DNA of 64,000 nucleotides from Tetrastigma voinierianum (Eukaryota > Streptophyta > Magnoliopsida > Vitales > Vitaceae). Position numbers and translations under genes: made by a program. The DNA lies in contig JAEQBH010007369.1 in assembly GCA_016808115.1 (NCBI GenBank), positions 145,141-209,140 of the forward strand. Direction: 5' to 3'. Shown piece by piece: positions 1 through 11,306 of the stretch. The notes beneath the pieces are model-generated. The model searched no databases. It was given only the letters and a program-made list of their open reading frames with translations, and was not told where the DNA came from. Positions within the stretch are counted from its first letter, which is position 1. Every line of letters begins with the position of its first letter.

Positions 1-992
1 AAGGTGAATGTACATCTTCTCTTATTATTCTTTGGAAACTTCTTCTCCTTGTAGCATTTCGGCTACTATTTTCTATTAAGGAATTTCCACTAAATATGGA
101 GTGTCGATTCCTTGCTATATATTCTTCTTCGAGATATTATCTTTAAGACTTAAAATGTAATTTGGTATTTTTATTCTATCCAATTTTGAGGTTCTATTAT
201 TTCAGTGAATTTCTCTCTACATTCGTCACTAATTTCAATCAATATTTATCTTGGTAAATTTTTCATAATTTGAGTTTGATAGTTTGTACAAAACAACGCA
301 ATACATTGTCATTACATTTATTTCCTTCTTTCATAAAATCGACTCTTAAGAATTTGAAATATAAACTTAAACTATTATCAAAATCTTTATCTTCTTGATT
401 AATATTGTATTTAGGGTAGTATGTGAACATCAATTTTGTATATGCTAAATTTCCTTGGATACTTCCTATGTGACTTTCATATGCTTGTTTTATTCTTTTA
501 TCATGTAAACTTAGAACTATCGGTGTATTTAGATTTTCGAGGAATAATGCTTTTATTATTATCTGTAATCTTGCTAAATATACATACTTTATTTTTTCTC
601 TTACTTTTTTATTTTTTATCTTACTTAATGTTTCATTTATAGTTTATTTTGTTAATAAATTGAGCTTTATGTTTCCTTTAACTTTGTTAATTGTTATACT
701 TATTTCTATATTTTGGTACTCATGGATTGTATATTTTTTATGCATATATTTTTTATTTAGGTACCTTAGTAATCCTTCTCCTAGGGGTTTTAGATCAAAA
801 TTTAAATTTTGGATTTTCTATAATTTTCTATTATCAAAAGTGCTTGTTAATCTATATCCTTCATGATATTCTTTTGAACTAATAACTTCAAATTCAGAAA
901 TATCATTTTCTTCAATTATTTTCTTGCTCGTTCTGTATCACTCTATGAGGAACTCTTATCATTTCCACTATAAACATTACTCATTTCATTGT
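1..992 (-). pseudogene. Endogenous pararetrovirus, movement-protein region (3' segment)
   Basis: Read on the minus strand, about 414-560 gives a stretch that resembles the core of the caulimovirid 30K-type movement protein: a run around 'NTPIVLSLHD' followed by 'GNLAYTKL', the positions where this family has its conserved hydrophobic strands. The reading frame leading into it from 992 downward carries an acidic, serine-rich linker and several stops and frameshifts. The segment continues the capsid frame found at 5905-6041: deleting the inserted DNA between the two CAAAA copies (993-997 and 5900-5904) lets the same frame run on. The order along the viral strand is therefore capsid, zinc knuckle, movement protein, as in cavemovirus- and solendovirus-type genomes. 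Protease and reverse transcriptase would lie left of the window. It is clearly non-functional. The movement-protein call is moderately sure; the genus is inference. Confidence 0.6.
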
Positions 993-2185
993 CAAAATTG
1001 TAAGACCCGAGAAATTCCAATTTCTAGAAAAAGGGTAAAATCGTAATTTCGGTAAAAAAATTCCGAAATTTATTCTCTAGATCTCGGATGGTGAAACGGA
1101 TTTCACCGTTGGAATCTTCTTGAGAAATCTAGCTACCACGTCGAATTGTCGGTCAGAGGCAATCGAATTTACACGTTTTTCGAGCATCGAGTTTAGTCTT
1201 AGGGCTTGACATGAGATGTAATGAGTCGCGTATAACGTGCGCACATGTTATACGTGTTGCGTAGTGAAGAGATGATGGAAATTGAAGGCGAGATGTAGTC
1301 ACCGAAGATTTGAGAAATCGAGCTAAGGGACAAAATGATCATTATTTAAATTTTAAATGACACTAAAGACGAAAAAGAGTGAATAATGCTCATCTTCTCC
1401 ATTAATTGGAGACAAAAAGGGAAAAACGGGGGAGGCACTTCCAGTAGCTTAGGATTCGGTTCCCCAGTGAGAGAGAGACCTGCAGATTTCTGTGATTCGA
1501 CCGTCGAATTTTGCCCGGGCGAAGGAAAGTTGTTATACGCGGAGAGGCTTACGCATGGACTCCGGTTTTAGGGAGTTTCGTCAAAATCCGAAAGGTAGGG
1601 GTTTCATCCTACTTGGGTTTTACACTTTATTTAAGTGTTTTATAATGTTTCGGTTGGTTTGAGGCCTTAAGCAGCCATTCAGTCCCCAGAAACTTGGGAT
1701 AGAAATGAAATTTTTTGAAATTATTTGGGCCAGTCAACGTGAAATGCAGGATATTTGGAATGTTTGAGTTGGAAATTGTTGAATAAATTGTATTGTGATG
1801 TGTATAGGGCGAGATGGCCGTGATCGGGTTCACAAAGTGAGCCAGATGATTATTAGTGCAGGAAACTGATGGCAGGAGTTTCCTTTATTCATATAAATAG
1901 TGTTCACAAAATAACTTTTGTGAAATAATGTGTTAGTTAATTAATTCAAGTTGAATTGCTTTTTCGTGTTGATAATTAGCCCAAGTGAGCTAATTTTGGT
2001 GTAATGAATTGTGAAATTACATGACATGTTTGTGTGATTTAAATTATGTGAATATATGCATTATTATATATTTACATGTGTTATATAATTGTATTGGAAT
2101 TGGCATCATGCATTCCATATGCACTTGGGCACCCTAGAACAATAGGAGTGGGTGCATGAGGTGATTATTGAGAGAATGATTTCGG

Positions 2186-2345
2186 AGGGTTGACTAAATA
2201 ATAATAATTACAATATCGGAGGGTAGTCCATATAAAATATCATTCGTCGGAGTCGGCCCAATTAATATACATCGGAGGGTTGTCCACTAAATAGAACATC
2301 GGAGTCGGTCCACTACTTAGATCGGAGGGTTGTCCATAATTAAAC
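2186..2345 (+). repeat. Short tandem array inside LTR A (CGGAGGGTTG units)
   Basis: About six degenerate units of 23-37 bases start with TCGGAGGGTTG or TCGGAGTCGG and continue with GTCCA plus an AT-rich spacer. The same array, reverse-complemented, lies at about 42700-42870 and 49960-50110 in the other family A LTRs, so it belongs to the LTR and is not a locus-specific satellite. Confidence 0.75.
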
Positions 2346-2942
2346 AAAATATGCTTTGTTTTAAAATAATGTTTCTCATGCGTGGCAGGCAGAGTGTGAA
2401 GTCGTGAGGACTCGGGGTATGAGTTGGTCCTGTAGACATTCAAGTAAGATCACGCATTTACTTGGATGTGTGTTTTCTTTGGAGCATTGCATATGCACTT
2501 AGGTGGAGAGTAGTGATTAGGGTGATTCACTATTGAGCATTGGCTCACCTGTCAAGGGATATTATTTTACTGGTACGGGAGCGCACGGGAGGCGGCAAAT
2601 CATAGGAATGACTTTAGAAGAATGGGTTGGCCAGGCACTGGTTTATTAATAACCTTTATGTATTGTTCTAAATTTTTGATATATGTTTGTATAAAGTGAA
2701 TTATCAACTCTTGAACCATGAGATATGCCATTTAGATTTGGGATATATTGGTTGAGTATTGATGATGCGGGGGCCCAGTGGCCATTATTTACTCTCATTT
2801 GGACCTATGTGGTGGATTGGATGTGTTAGGACGGGTTATGTACTAAGGTGGGAGCTCCCCGTCTGAAAGAGAGTCTTCAGATTTTCGTGAGAGATGTCGG
2901 GTCATCCGGCGTTCCACGGGTGTTTCAGCCAGGTTGGCCAAG

Positions 2943-5856
2943 TGTCGCGCGCCGATTCAGTCCGACTGATTGGTGGATCCGACGGGTTTCGGTAGCGAGA
3001 CTATATCTTTGGGACTTTACCTTTATAGGACATTAATATATCCATTTCTTAACATATCATATTCAAAAGTCCAAAATAAAACTACCCTTGTAGTGGTGTT
3101 CTGATTAATCATATATATACCGATTACTAAGTCCCGTTTACATATTCAAAAGCGCTCACATTTACATTTGCGCTCGAGGAGGAGGAACCTACATGATGAA
3201 CCCTACTTGTGTGTTGGCCGGCGAATCACGGGGTCTCATTTGTCTTTTAACTACATTTTCTGAATTAAAAGCCGTGCTAAAAATTTAACATATCGCTTAG
3301 TGAAACATAGGTAATATGCATATACCGATTATAATAAAGCGTATAACAATAACGGTGCTCGGGGGTGCATGCATTCATATCCTTGGACTTATATACAGTA
3401 CTTAATGCTTAGCAGTTACGTTTGTTGGTTCCGGGATTCTGAGCTTATTCGTGATACGAAATGCCAGCTAGGTATTCTGGTCGAGCGATACACATTTGTT
3501 TCCTCTTATTCATTATCAGTTATTTATCATATGTATAGAATTCTGAACCGTTACTAATAAATGAGTAAGACCTGACACAGTAAGTATCGAAGATGCTATA
3601 CAATCTTGAAGTGTCGTAGCACAAAGCGGGAGTCTTGAAACAATCGAGCGAGTCTTGGTAGCGCTAATCGAGTGCCCGAGTACTAATCGAGGTGTCGTAG
3701 CACTAATCGAACAAATTGCGTAGCCTTATTCAGAACGTGCGTGTCATTTCATACCTAGTCTTAGGCATTCCTACGATTATACGTGTTCTCTGAGCTTATC
3801 ATTTTATTCTTTTCTTCTATACTCCTTTACATATCAAATCTACTTATATTGCTATTTCTTGGTTATATCTATCTCTTTTCTTATCATGTATTCCAATTGA
3901 CTTTAACCAAGCTATTGAGCACTTAATTTTAACCATCAATTTCAGATGTGGATACCGAACGCACCATTAAATAGCATATGGTTAGATTCAGACTCAATGA
4001 GCTTTCCATAGAGTCAAGAACACCCAAAACGGAGTCCCAGCAGAAGAAGTTATGCACATTGCAAGCCGGGAAGAAAATCAGCAACTTGCAACAACTGCAG
4101 TAGCAGCAACAGCCACTGCCTTTTGTCATTTTCGGACTTATTATAAACTCAAGATTGTATCATGCTATATATGGATGGATTCTAGACTGAAGGGCTTTCA
4201 TAGAGTCGAGAACACCCCGAACGGAGTTAACGAAGAAGTTATGCACATTGCAAGTCGGAAGAAAATCGGTAACTTGCAGCAGCTGCGATAGCAGCATCCC
4301 GCGCCTTTTGTCATTTCGGTTTATTATAGACTGAGTGTATCAAGCTATATATGGATGGATTCTATACTCAAAGATATTTCCATAGAGTCGAAGAACACCC
4401 AAAACGGAGTTCGGACGAAGAAGTTATGTGCATCCGAAGTTGGAGGGTTGACATTGTGCAGGGGCTCTGTATAGGCGTGGAATCCCGTGCTATAAGCGTG
4501 CAGGATGCACCGGTACGCCCTCGGCGTGGCTTCCACGCTCTGGCGTGCGGAGGATGCACCAGTACGCCACGGCGTAGCTGCCTCCCGGTGTGCGGAAACT
4601 CTGGGGCGACTCAGAATTTTACCGATTTTACGACCCGAAACCATCTCGGAGCGACCGCGTCCACCGTGACAATATCCTCCCAATTGAGGCCACATAACAT
4701 ACCCTGAAACACACGACCTTAACACCATTACATAATCAATACCAAAATCATACTCATTCTATACTTTCCATACATGTAACTATTTTCCTATCATTTGTGC
4801 ATTTCTAGCATGTTTTGTCTAATCGTATATTTCCTAATCTCATGTATTTCCATCATATATTCATTTAATATATTCCCATATTCATATCATATTTTCTAGT
4901 CATATATATTCTTATTCTTTATCAAATTTATATCATTCAATACAGTTCGGGACTGCCCAAAAGTCAGTCCCAAAAAGTTCCAAAATTCAGTCCCCAAAAT
5001 TTTGGGATTAAATCACATGGCCTATTACGGCCTCGAAAACAACCTATGTCATACATGGCTTTTTATTCTAAGTAGGGAAATTCCTTTATACCGTTAAGGA
5101 GTTGTGAAACTCAATTACACAATACTGTAGCGTAACTGCGTCGTGGATTAACTTTGTCTCTTGGTCGAGCTAATTCGGTAGCCGAGTCTGTGATGCGAGA
5201 AAATATCGAAACTTAGGATTTTCCAAACTTCTCACTTGAATTCTCGGTGAAATCCCGTGTTTTTTGAATCTTCAGCGTAACCGCATCGAGAAGATGAACT
5301 TTCGTTCTTGTGACAATTCGGCTTGATGAAACTCTGTGAATCAAAGAGAGAAGTTTATAAAAATTAAGAGAAAATAAACTCTCTCACGTTTTTCTTTCCT
5401 TTTCCATTTCTTGTCTTTCATTTTTCTTTTTATATTTAATTTAAGGTGGGACTCATATGTCCCATTTTTCCATCTTTTTTCGTTTCAGCTCCGAAATAAT
5501 TTATTTCGTTCCGGTTTCAGTTCTATTTATCTTCAATGGACATTCTTTAACTATTTGACATTTTTCGGGATTTTTCTAAAAATCCACGTTTTCGAATCCA
5601 CTCGGCGCGTTTTCCTGAAATTAGTGAAAATCATTTGTTTGAATTCAACGAAATTCGCATGGGTGACTAGATTTCGTGAGACAATTCCAACGGTGATGTC
5701 CGTTTTGTCATCCGAGATCTAGAAATTTTTCCAGAATTTTCCAAAGCGACAAAATTACCATTTTGCCATTTTTCATAAAAATGTCATTTTTCGAGCAGTA
5801 CAATTTAACTTATTTTATACCTAAACATGTTGGCTTTGCTAGGGTATATTTTGGTA
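2943..5856 (-). mobile_element. Solo LTR of family B nested in LTR A (copy 1)
   Basis: This block matches the 4.6-kb solo LTR at 36316-40883 along most of its length. It shares the start (TGTC..., then GGTGGATCCGA and a GCGAGACTATATC run), a middle part ending in CTTTACATATCAAATCTACT, a tandem-repeat block, and an end with AACATGT and GCTAGGGTATATT. The right edge has decayed (about 5852-5858) and no clean target duplication is visible there; CCAAG precedes the left edge. Strand is inferred from the usual plant LTR start TGTAACACCCC, which reads on the minus strand in copy 2. An open frame of 127 codons at 4345-4728 lies in the repeat block and is taken as chance. Confidence 0.7.
3990..4560 (-). 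repeat. Tandem repeats of about 185-190 bases inside LTR B
   Basis: Three units start near 4001, 4194 and 4374. Each carries CTTTCCATAGAGTC, then GAACACCC, GGAGTT and a GAAGAAGTTATG run. The same module is present in five units in the other family B LTR (38740-39620). Confidence 0.75.
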
Positions 5857-5899
5857 CGAGACGGGTAGTCAACGGACACCCGGTTTTGGGAATTAATCA

Positions 5900-6527
5900 C
5901 AAAACTTAATATACTTTTTAAATCATCTTCTTTATTTTCTCTCCATATGATAAATGTCTTTTTCTCTTTTCGACATTCATTACTGTAATATCTTAATTCT
6001 CCACATTTCCAACATTTGCATTTACTTGTCTCTTGATGCATTTTGTGTAATATTCCGCTTTTTATAATTAAATCTTTTATTGTAATATTTTTTAAATGGT
6101 TTTCTCCATTCTTTCCTAAATCTTTTATATTTTGTAAATCGTCTTCTTGGGTTTCCTATTTTGCTTTCAATTTTTTATACTCCTTACAACCCCATTTTCT
6201 AGGATATTTATCCTATTTTATCCACAAAATATCCTTTCCTCCATTCCTTGCACCTTTTATAATATATCTCTATCTGCATAATTCTGCTAATTTTTTATTT
6301 AAAAATTCTATTATGGCTCCTAGAGTATCAACATATTCTTTTCTTATGTTTTCATATTCTTCTTGGAAATAATTACTCTATTTTCCTGGTGATTTCTCAT
6401 AGTATGTATTTGCTAAGATTGTCATGTTCATATTACTATCAAAGACATCATAATACCATTTACTAAATTCACATTTATATTCATATATATCATTCATCCT
6501 ACAAATTTGTAATAGTGCTAATTTATT
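5900..6527 (-). pseudogene. EPRV capsid C-terminal region with zinc knuckle
   Basis: The minus strand encodes the C-terminal part of a caulimovirid capsid protein. From 6527 downward there is a helical block (near 6390-6500) with the spacing seen in these capsids, then a lysine-rich stretch, then a zinc knuckle at 5973-6014. The knuckle has three cysteines in CX2C...C spacing, but the zinc-binding His is replaced by Tyr, so it should not bind metal normally. It is followed by a Lys/Arg cluster. Several in-frame stops break the region (near 6370, 6275 and 6170). The frame runs into the LTR inserted at 5899 and resumes at 992 on the other side. Capsid assignment rests on the basic zinc-knuckle context and gene order, not on a search. 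Confidence 0.65.
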
Positions 6528-7010
6528 CTAGCTTCTCTTATTTCTTTTCCTTTCCTCTATATTATTTGTCACCCATTCTTCTCCTAGAAATTCATTTACT
6601 ATATATATGATAAAAGTATCTACTCCTTCAAATAGACTACTCTCAAATGCTATAGTAGTGTTATTTGTAATTACATTGAAACTTGGGGCTGATAATCTTT
6701 CCCACCATTTTACCAAGCACATACTGTCAATGTTCCTATCATTATCTGAGTTTTAGTATTATTATCCCAATTTGTTCCTTGTGTCATAAAGTATAATGTC
6801 ATTGTTTGTGACCATTTGTTTAACACTGTTCTAATATCTTTTTGACAGTGTATGTCTAGGCATACTCTTGTATTTCCTAATTGCTTTATTTTTGTTTCTT
6901 TTGGTTTGTATTTGGGTATTTTGTATTGTTTTCCAAATGTTTTTGGGTATTCTTCTTTTATTTTACTCGGTCCTCCTACATGTTCTATAGATTTACATTT
7001 TTGTTTCATT
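6528..7010 (-). pseudogene. EPRV capsid core region
   Basis: Two overlapping minus-strand frames, 6710-7009 and 6528-6722, appear to be one former frame broken by a single-base shift near 6715. The first has a basic N-terminal stretch followed by a segment with 'LDIHCQKDI' and 'NKWSQTMTLYFM'. The second has 'FEGVDTFIIYIVNEFLGEEW'. This pattern of hydrophobic helices ahead of a zinc knuckle matches caulimovirid capsid proteins (family knowledge). It is contiguous with the knuckle region below 6527. It is a decayed copy, not a working gene. Confidence 0.5.
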
Positions 7011-7197
7011 AATTCATTACGTATTTACATCATTATGTTTTGTTTACTTTCAACGATTTGACTCATTGATTTTATTCCTTCGATAGTTTTTCCTTCTATT
7101 ACATGTTTTCCTTCTTTTATTTTCCTTTTTCTTTCTAACTCTAAATATTGTTATAACAAATTTTCATCTAGACTTCCTTTATCTATATCTTCATTTT

Positions 7198-7434
7198 TTA
7201 TTGTTCTTTTGGATATTTTCTAAATATTATTTGTTCTACTACTTTTCCTGTGGTTCCTTTGATATATTTCGGATATTTTCCTATACTTATTATAGTATTT
7301 TGTTGAATTTCTATAATTATTAATCTATTTTCTAATTTGTTCAATTTTTCTTCATTTTTTTCTAATTTATTGTCTGTTCTTTTTACATCCTTTAATATTT
7401 CTTCTATTAACATTTCTAATTTTCTAGATTCCAT
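7198..7434 (-). pseudogene. EPRV coiled-coil segment upstream of capsid
   Basis: A 78-codon minus-strand frame is dominated by Lys, Glu, Leu and Ile in heptad-like spacing (residues about 1-48), as expected for a coiled coil. Coiled coils N-terminal to the capsid, or as separate virion-associated proteins, are known in the Caulimoviridae. It lies between the putative first ORF start (7932) and the capsid core and has the same orientation. I do not recognise the exact protein. Confidence 0.4.
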
Positions 7435-7608
7435 TTTATATTATTTTTATACAGCTTGGACATTTTCTAAGGGGATTCAACATATGATTTCTTTATTGGT
7501 TTGACTCTTTCTATCACAAAATTTTTCCATTCTTTGTTGAGTCCATATTCTTTTATTTTTATTTTATCTTTTGGAGATAAATTTCATATTTCTCTTGTTA
7601 TCAGATTT

Positions 7609-7932
7609 CTAATTATTTCTAGATGTTTGTCCTTCATTCTTATTCTTTATTCTTTCTATTATTTTTCTTGTTTTTTCTGGGTCTATAGTAATCTTGAAGG
7701 TTACATATTCATTGTAATTTTCTACAATAAAAGGAATAATTATATCTATAAGTTTTATGTATTTTTTTGGACTAGTATTGTTAGATAAAGGTAAGCATAT
7801 TTTTAAACATTCTATAACCATTTCATATGTTATGCCTTTTATTCTTTCTATTTTTCTATCATTAAAATCTTTACATAAGTGTTGTCTTTTTTCTAAATAT
7901 TTATCTATTGTTTTTTGCACAAAAGTTTTCAA
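7609..7932 (-). pseudogene. EPRV first reading frame, N-terminal part, unknown function
   Basis: A 107-codon frame starts at ATG 7932 and is rich in Lys, Ile and Asn. It is the first sizeable frame downstream of the putative viral leader, so it may be the N-terminus of the capsid-containing polyprotein. No motif is recognised. The frame ends in stops at 7609, and the next viral segment is in another frame, so the region is broken. Confidence 0.35.
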
Positions 7933-8252
7933 CTGTTATATTACTCATTATCTAGGTTTCAAAATCTCTTCATTATTTTTCATAATCTATATTTTCCCTA
8001 TTGGCTTCATATGTTGGATTTCCTTTTTTATTTAAATAATAATAAAATATTTCACTAAAATCTTCTTCTTCATTGTAAGCTTCTCCAGTATTATCTTCTA
8101 TTAGATCTAAATCTAAGGTTATAACCATCAAGTATATCTTTGTTCTTAAATTTTCTATTTTAGCTTTTTATGATATTTCTTCTTTCATTTCTTAAGTTTG
8201 GTTGTGTAATTATTTATTGATTATTTAAAAGATATATAAGGCTCAGAGATAT

Positions 8253-10439
8253 TGATGAATGCAAAACTCATCTATGTTTTGAGTTCATTTCACATGCTAT
8301 TTTGTGCATTTTATATCCATATTCATGTAAAACTCATAAAATTTCCTCTAAACTTGGTTTTGTAGGATTATTGATGAAAAGCAAGTGATTTGACAAGAAA
8401 TGAGCAATTTATTTCCAAAATAAGAGTCAACCAAGAGTCTCATAGGGCACCACTGGAAAGATGAGTTTTTATGTACCATCTGGAACATCAAATGGTTCAA
8501 ATTCCCTCATGGCTGCATTCTACATTCAAAGAGCTTTCCAACGAGTACTCACACGCCCAAATCCGAGTTAAAACGAAGAAGTTATGACCCCGACAAGTTA
8601 GAGAAGAAAAACAAGTTGCTGTCCAGAAAATTAGTCGCGACCAGGAAATGGTGTCACGACCAGAAAATTTGGTCGCGACTAGGAAATTGTGTCGCGACCA
8701 GAAAACCTGTGTCGCGACTAGGAGATTGTGTCGCGACCAAAAACTGAATTACATGACCATGGCCTGAAACCTAAAAAAGGCCGAAAGTGAGTTTTGACCT
8801 AATTTCAAGCTCATTTCACACCAAGACCGTGTACCATCTGCTCGTTTTAAGGTAAATAGGGCGTGGGAAGATTGAAGAGCCTCTCTCATGGGGTTTCTCT
8901 CTCTAGGCGCCCATTTTTCCGGTTTTAACGCAGTTTTGATTTGTTTTAGATTTTAGAGTAGTTTAGAGCGGATTTTTATTTGATGAGAGATTTCGATTGT
9001 TGTATAACGAGAGATTGGATTTCACTAAGGTTCGGACAAAGATTGAAGCTAAAAATCTGAATTTTCTCTCTCTCATGGGTTTTCTATCTCATTTTGCCCA
9101 TTTTCACTTAGTTTTCTTTCTTGATTTTTATTTTAATAGATCTTAGAGTAGTTTAGAGGCGATTTTTATTTCCTATTGAAGAGATTTCGGTGTTGTACTC
9201 GGATATTCAATTTATTTCTTGTTGGCGAAGATTGAGCTCAAATCTGGATTTTCTCTTCTTGTCTCTTGATTTCTTTCTTCATTTTCTTACTTTTGTTTGA
9301 TTGGTGATGATTGGAATCGATGTGGAACATTAACACCTGCAGGGTTGGGGATTAATGGTTGAACATTCGGTTCACGGTTTTTCGAGTTATTTTGTAAGGT
9401 TTTGAAAACTAAATTTATATAATTGGTATTATTCATATAATAAGCGTCGGAATATTAGTAACATACCCACAAAGAAGTGTATCTTGCTCACGATTTCCGG
9501 GGGCCCTACGGGTGACACGGATGATTCCTAATAGTAGAGCGGTAACTTAGGAATTATGTTAGACTAATATCTTGGGCCAATGAACTTGAAAAATTACTTT
9601 GATAGATCACTAATTTACTCATGTTGTGAGGATGGTAGATGATGTATCAATTTAGTTGATCAATGGTTTCTCCTTGATGCGATGAGATCTTGATCCCGAT
9701 GTTATGAATCTAATCAAGGAGATAGAAAATTTTTATTAGATTTGAAGGACGAGATGGTACATTGGAGAGACACATTATCCCCTGTCTATAGAGCGAATTC
9801 TTAGGTCAAAGAAATGGTTGTGAAGTATTGAAAGAAAAACAATCAAATCTTAAAGAGAGCGAATTTTACAAGTAGCTATTTAGACCATTTGTCACGAAAA
9901 GGAATATGGATCTCTAACTAGTGAAATGTATGAATTATGGAGAAATCCAAGCTATACTACATTGCTCTTGGACAAATCTAGCATTCAACTTACAATTTTT
10001 TGCGCTTTCAAGAAAATGCAAGCCCCATTTTGTAAATAATTATCCCGTCCACAGTATTTCTCTTCATACCTTTTAGGAATTAAGTAGTTGTTTATTTGGT
10101 AGATTTTAGGATTAGTTTTAAATAGTTTTTGTTTTCCAATTAAATTGATTTTATTCCACATCCTATTTAGTACTTAAATAGTAGAAGAGCCCTTGTGTCC
10201 AGGGGTGATCAAATTTCAATTAGAGAGAACCTCGATCCTCGCTAGATGCGATATCAGGACTCTAGAGTCCACTTTATTACGCTATGACCGTGCACTTGCC
10301 GAAAGGGGTTGAGTGTTGGTAATACTTTTCATTTCAGTTTTTGAGTACACTTACTTTTGTTTCAAATCAGTTTTTGAGTATTTACCACATTCACTCCCTT
10401 GACCATATTTTCACATATACATCATTTGGTCTCCTTACA
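8253..10439 (+). mobile_element. Solo LTR of family C (Athila/Tat-like), intact target duplication
   Basis: The block begins TGATGAATGC and ends GGTCTCCTTACA. It is flanked on both sides by GATAT (8248-8252 and 10440-10444), a perfect 5-bp target duplication. The 3' end resembles the LTR end at 61379 (GGTCTTAACA), which is followed by a tRNA-Asp-type primer site; this gives the plus orientation and the Athila/Tat-like assignment. No coding region is inside. Length is 2187 bases. Blocks at about 8870-9060, 9060-9250 and 9250-9300 look like a decayed tandem duplication (TTTTCTCTCTCTCATGG, then TTAGAGTAGTTTAGAG). It interrupts the EPRV leader. Confidence 0.82.
8633..8748 (+). repeat. GTCGCGACCA tandem motif array in LTR C
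   Basis: Six to seven copies of a 20-bp-like unit alternate between GTCGCGACCAGAAAA and GTCGCGACTAGGAAAT; one copy has GTCACGACC. GTCGCGAC is its own reverse complement, so the array is palindrome-dense and unusually CpG-rich for this window. Confidence 0.85.
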
Positions 10440-10444
10440 GATAT

Positions 10445-11306
10445 ATAATATTCTTAATATCTTAAGAATTATAACTTATAATAAGTTCGAGATTCTATTA
10501 TTATAATATTATTTCGATCATAATCATTATCATGTTCTTTTATAAGCTTCATAATTTCAAAAGCTCTAACACAACTATCATGTCATGAATATGACAAAGA
10601 CTTTTTTCAAAGACTAGATAATTTACGATTTTTCTCTATCAACACGTGTTTATTGCTATGGAGACTTTTATTGTTTCATTTAAAACTTTTATTACTTTAT
10701 TATTTAATATGAATAGGACTTTCTGATGCTATTAATTCTAACTACTATTATGATTACTATTCATGAATTTATTATTCAACATCACTTTCTTTCAAAGTAA
10801 TGCCCTACCACTCATGGCTTATACTTAGAATATTATCTTTTACATTGACTAACTTTTCTTTGATATTCTTATCTTAAAAGATTCTAAAAATGTTCTTATA
10901 TTATTCAATAACCTTATCGTTCCATGAGTTTCCTCACAATTACAATATTCAAAATCTTCTATATGATATTTGATCATGATTTTTTGTTAGATTTATTATT
11001 GTTTTTGTTATTTCGGTTTAAATTTTTTATCTTTATCTTTTCGATTAAATGTCATCACATATTATAAACTTTTTAACCTTAGCTTATATTATTCATCAAT
11101 AAACCAAAATTCTGTATCGAATTATTCTAAATCATAAACTTCAATATTATCTTCTAAGATTACTTGATAATTTTTTCTTATATTATTTCTAAAAAATAAA
11201 ATAATATGAATTTTCAATTTCTTTAAATTTTATTATCGATTTCTCTAAATAAGAGATATTTCATTATTAGCCATTTATTACTTTTGTTATTTTATTAAAA
11301 CCTAGG
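10445..11306 (-). other. EPRV leader region, AT-rich, no recognised gene
   Basis: This is the continuation of the EPRV above the family C LTR. It lies between a tRNA-Met-like primer site (11307-11318) and the first viral frame, where caulimovirids carry a long structured leader. It is very AT-rich and full of short stops on both strands. I cannot identify a coding domain; parts could be decayed coding sequence. Confidence 0.35.

Larger units (their letters stand above)
998..5899 (+). mobile_element. Solo LTR of Ty3/gypsy family A, itself interrupted
   Basis: This LTR begins with TGTAAGACCCGAG at 999 and ends near GGGAATTAATCA at 5899. It is flanked by CAAAA at 993-997 and 5900-5904; one extra T (998) sits between the left duplication and the TG. 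The same sequence in reverse forms both LTRs of the full element at 42099-51255, and relatives occur at about 12245-13960 and 61863-64000. No internal gag or pol follows, so this is a solo LTR. It is made of two blocks, 998-2942 and about 5857-5899; the DNA between them is a solo LTR of family B. Homology to the downstream part of family A resumes right after that insert. Confidence 0.8.

Noticed and set aside
436..882. Hydrophobic plus-strand frames rich in Phe and Leu, like membrane proteins
   Set aside because: They are antisense to the EPRV movement-protein region; hydrophobicity follows from T-rich DNA.
4345..4728. 127-codon minus-strand frame and the overlapping 118-codon plus-strand frame
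   Set aside because: They lie in the tandem-repeat part of an LTR, overlap each other on both strands, and show no domain. Open frames arise here from higher GC.
8633..8748. Regularly spaced GTCGCGACCA repeats resembling a CRISPR array
   Set aside because: Units are short and adjoining with no unique spacers, the DNA is a plant LTR, and no cas genes exist here.
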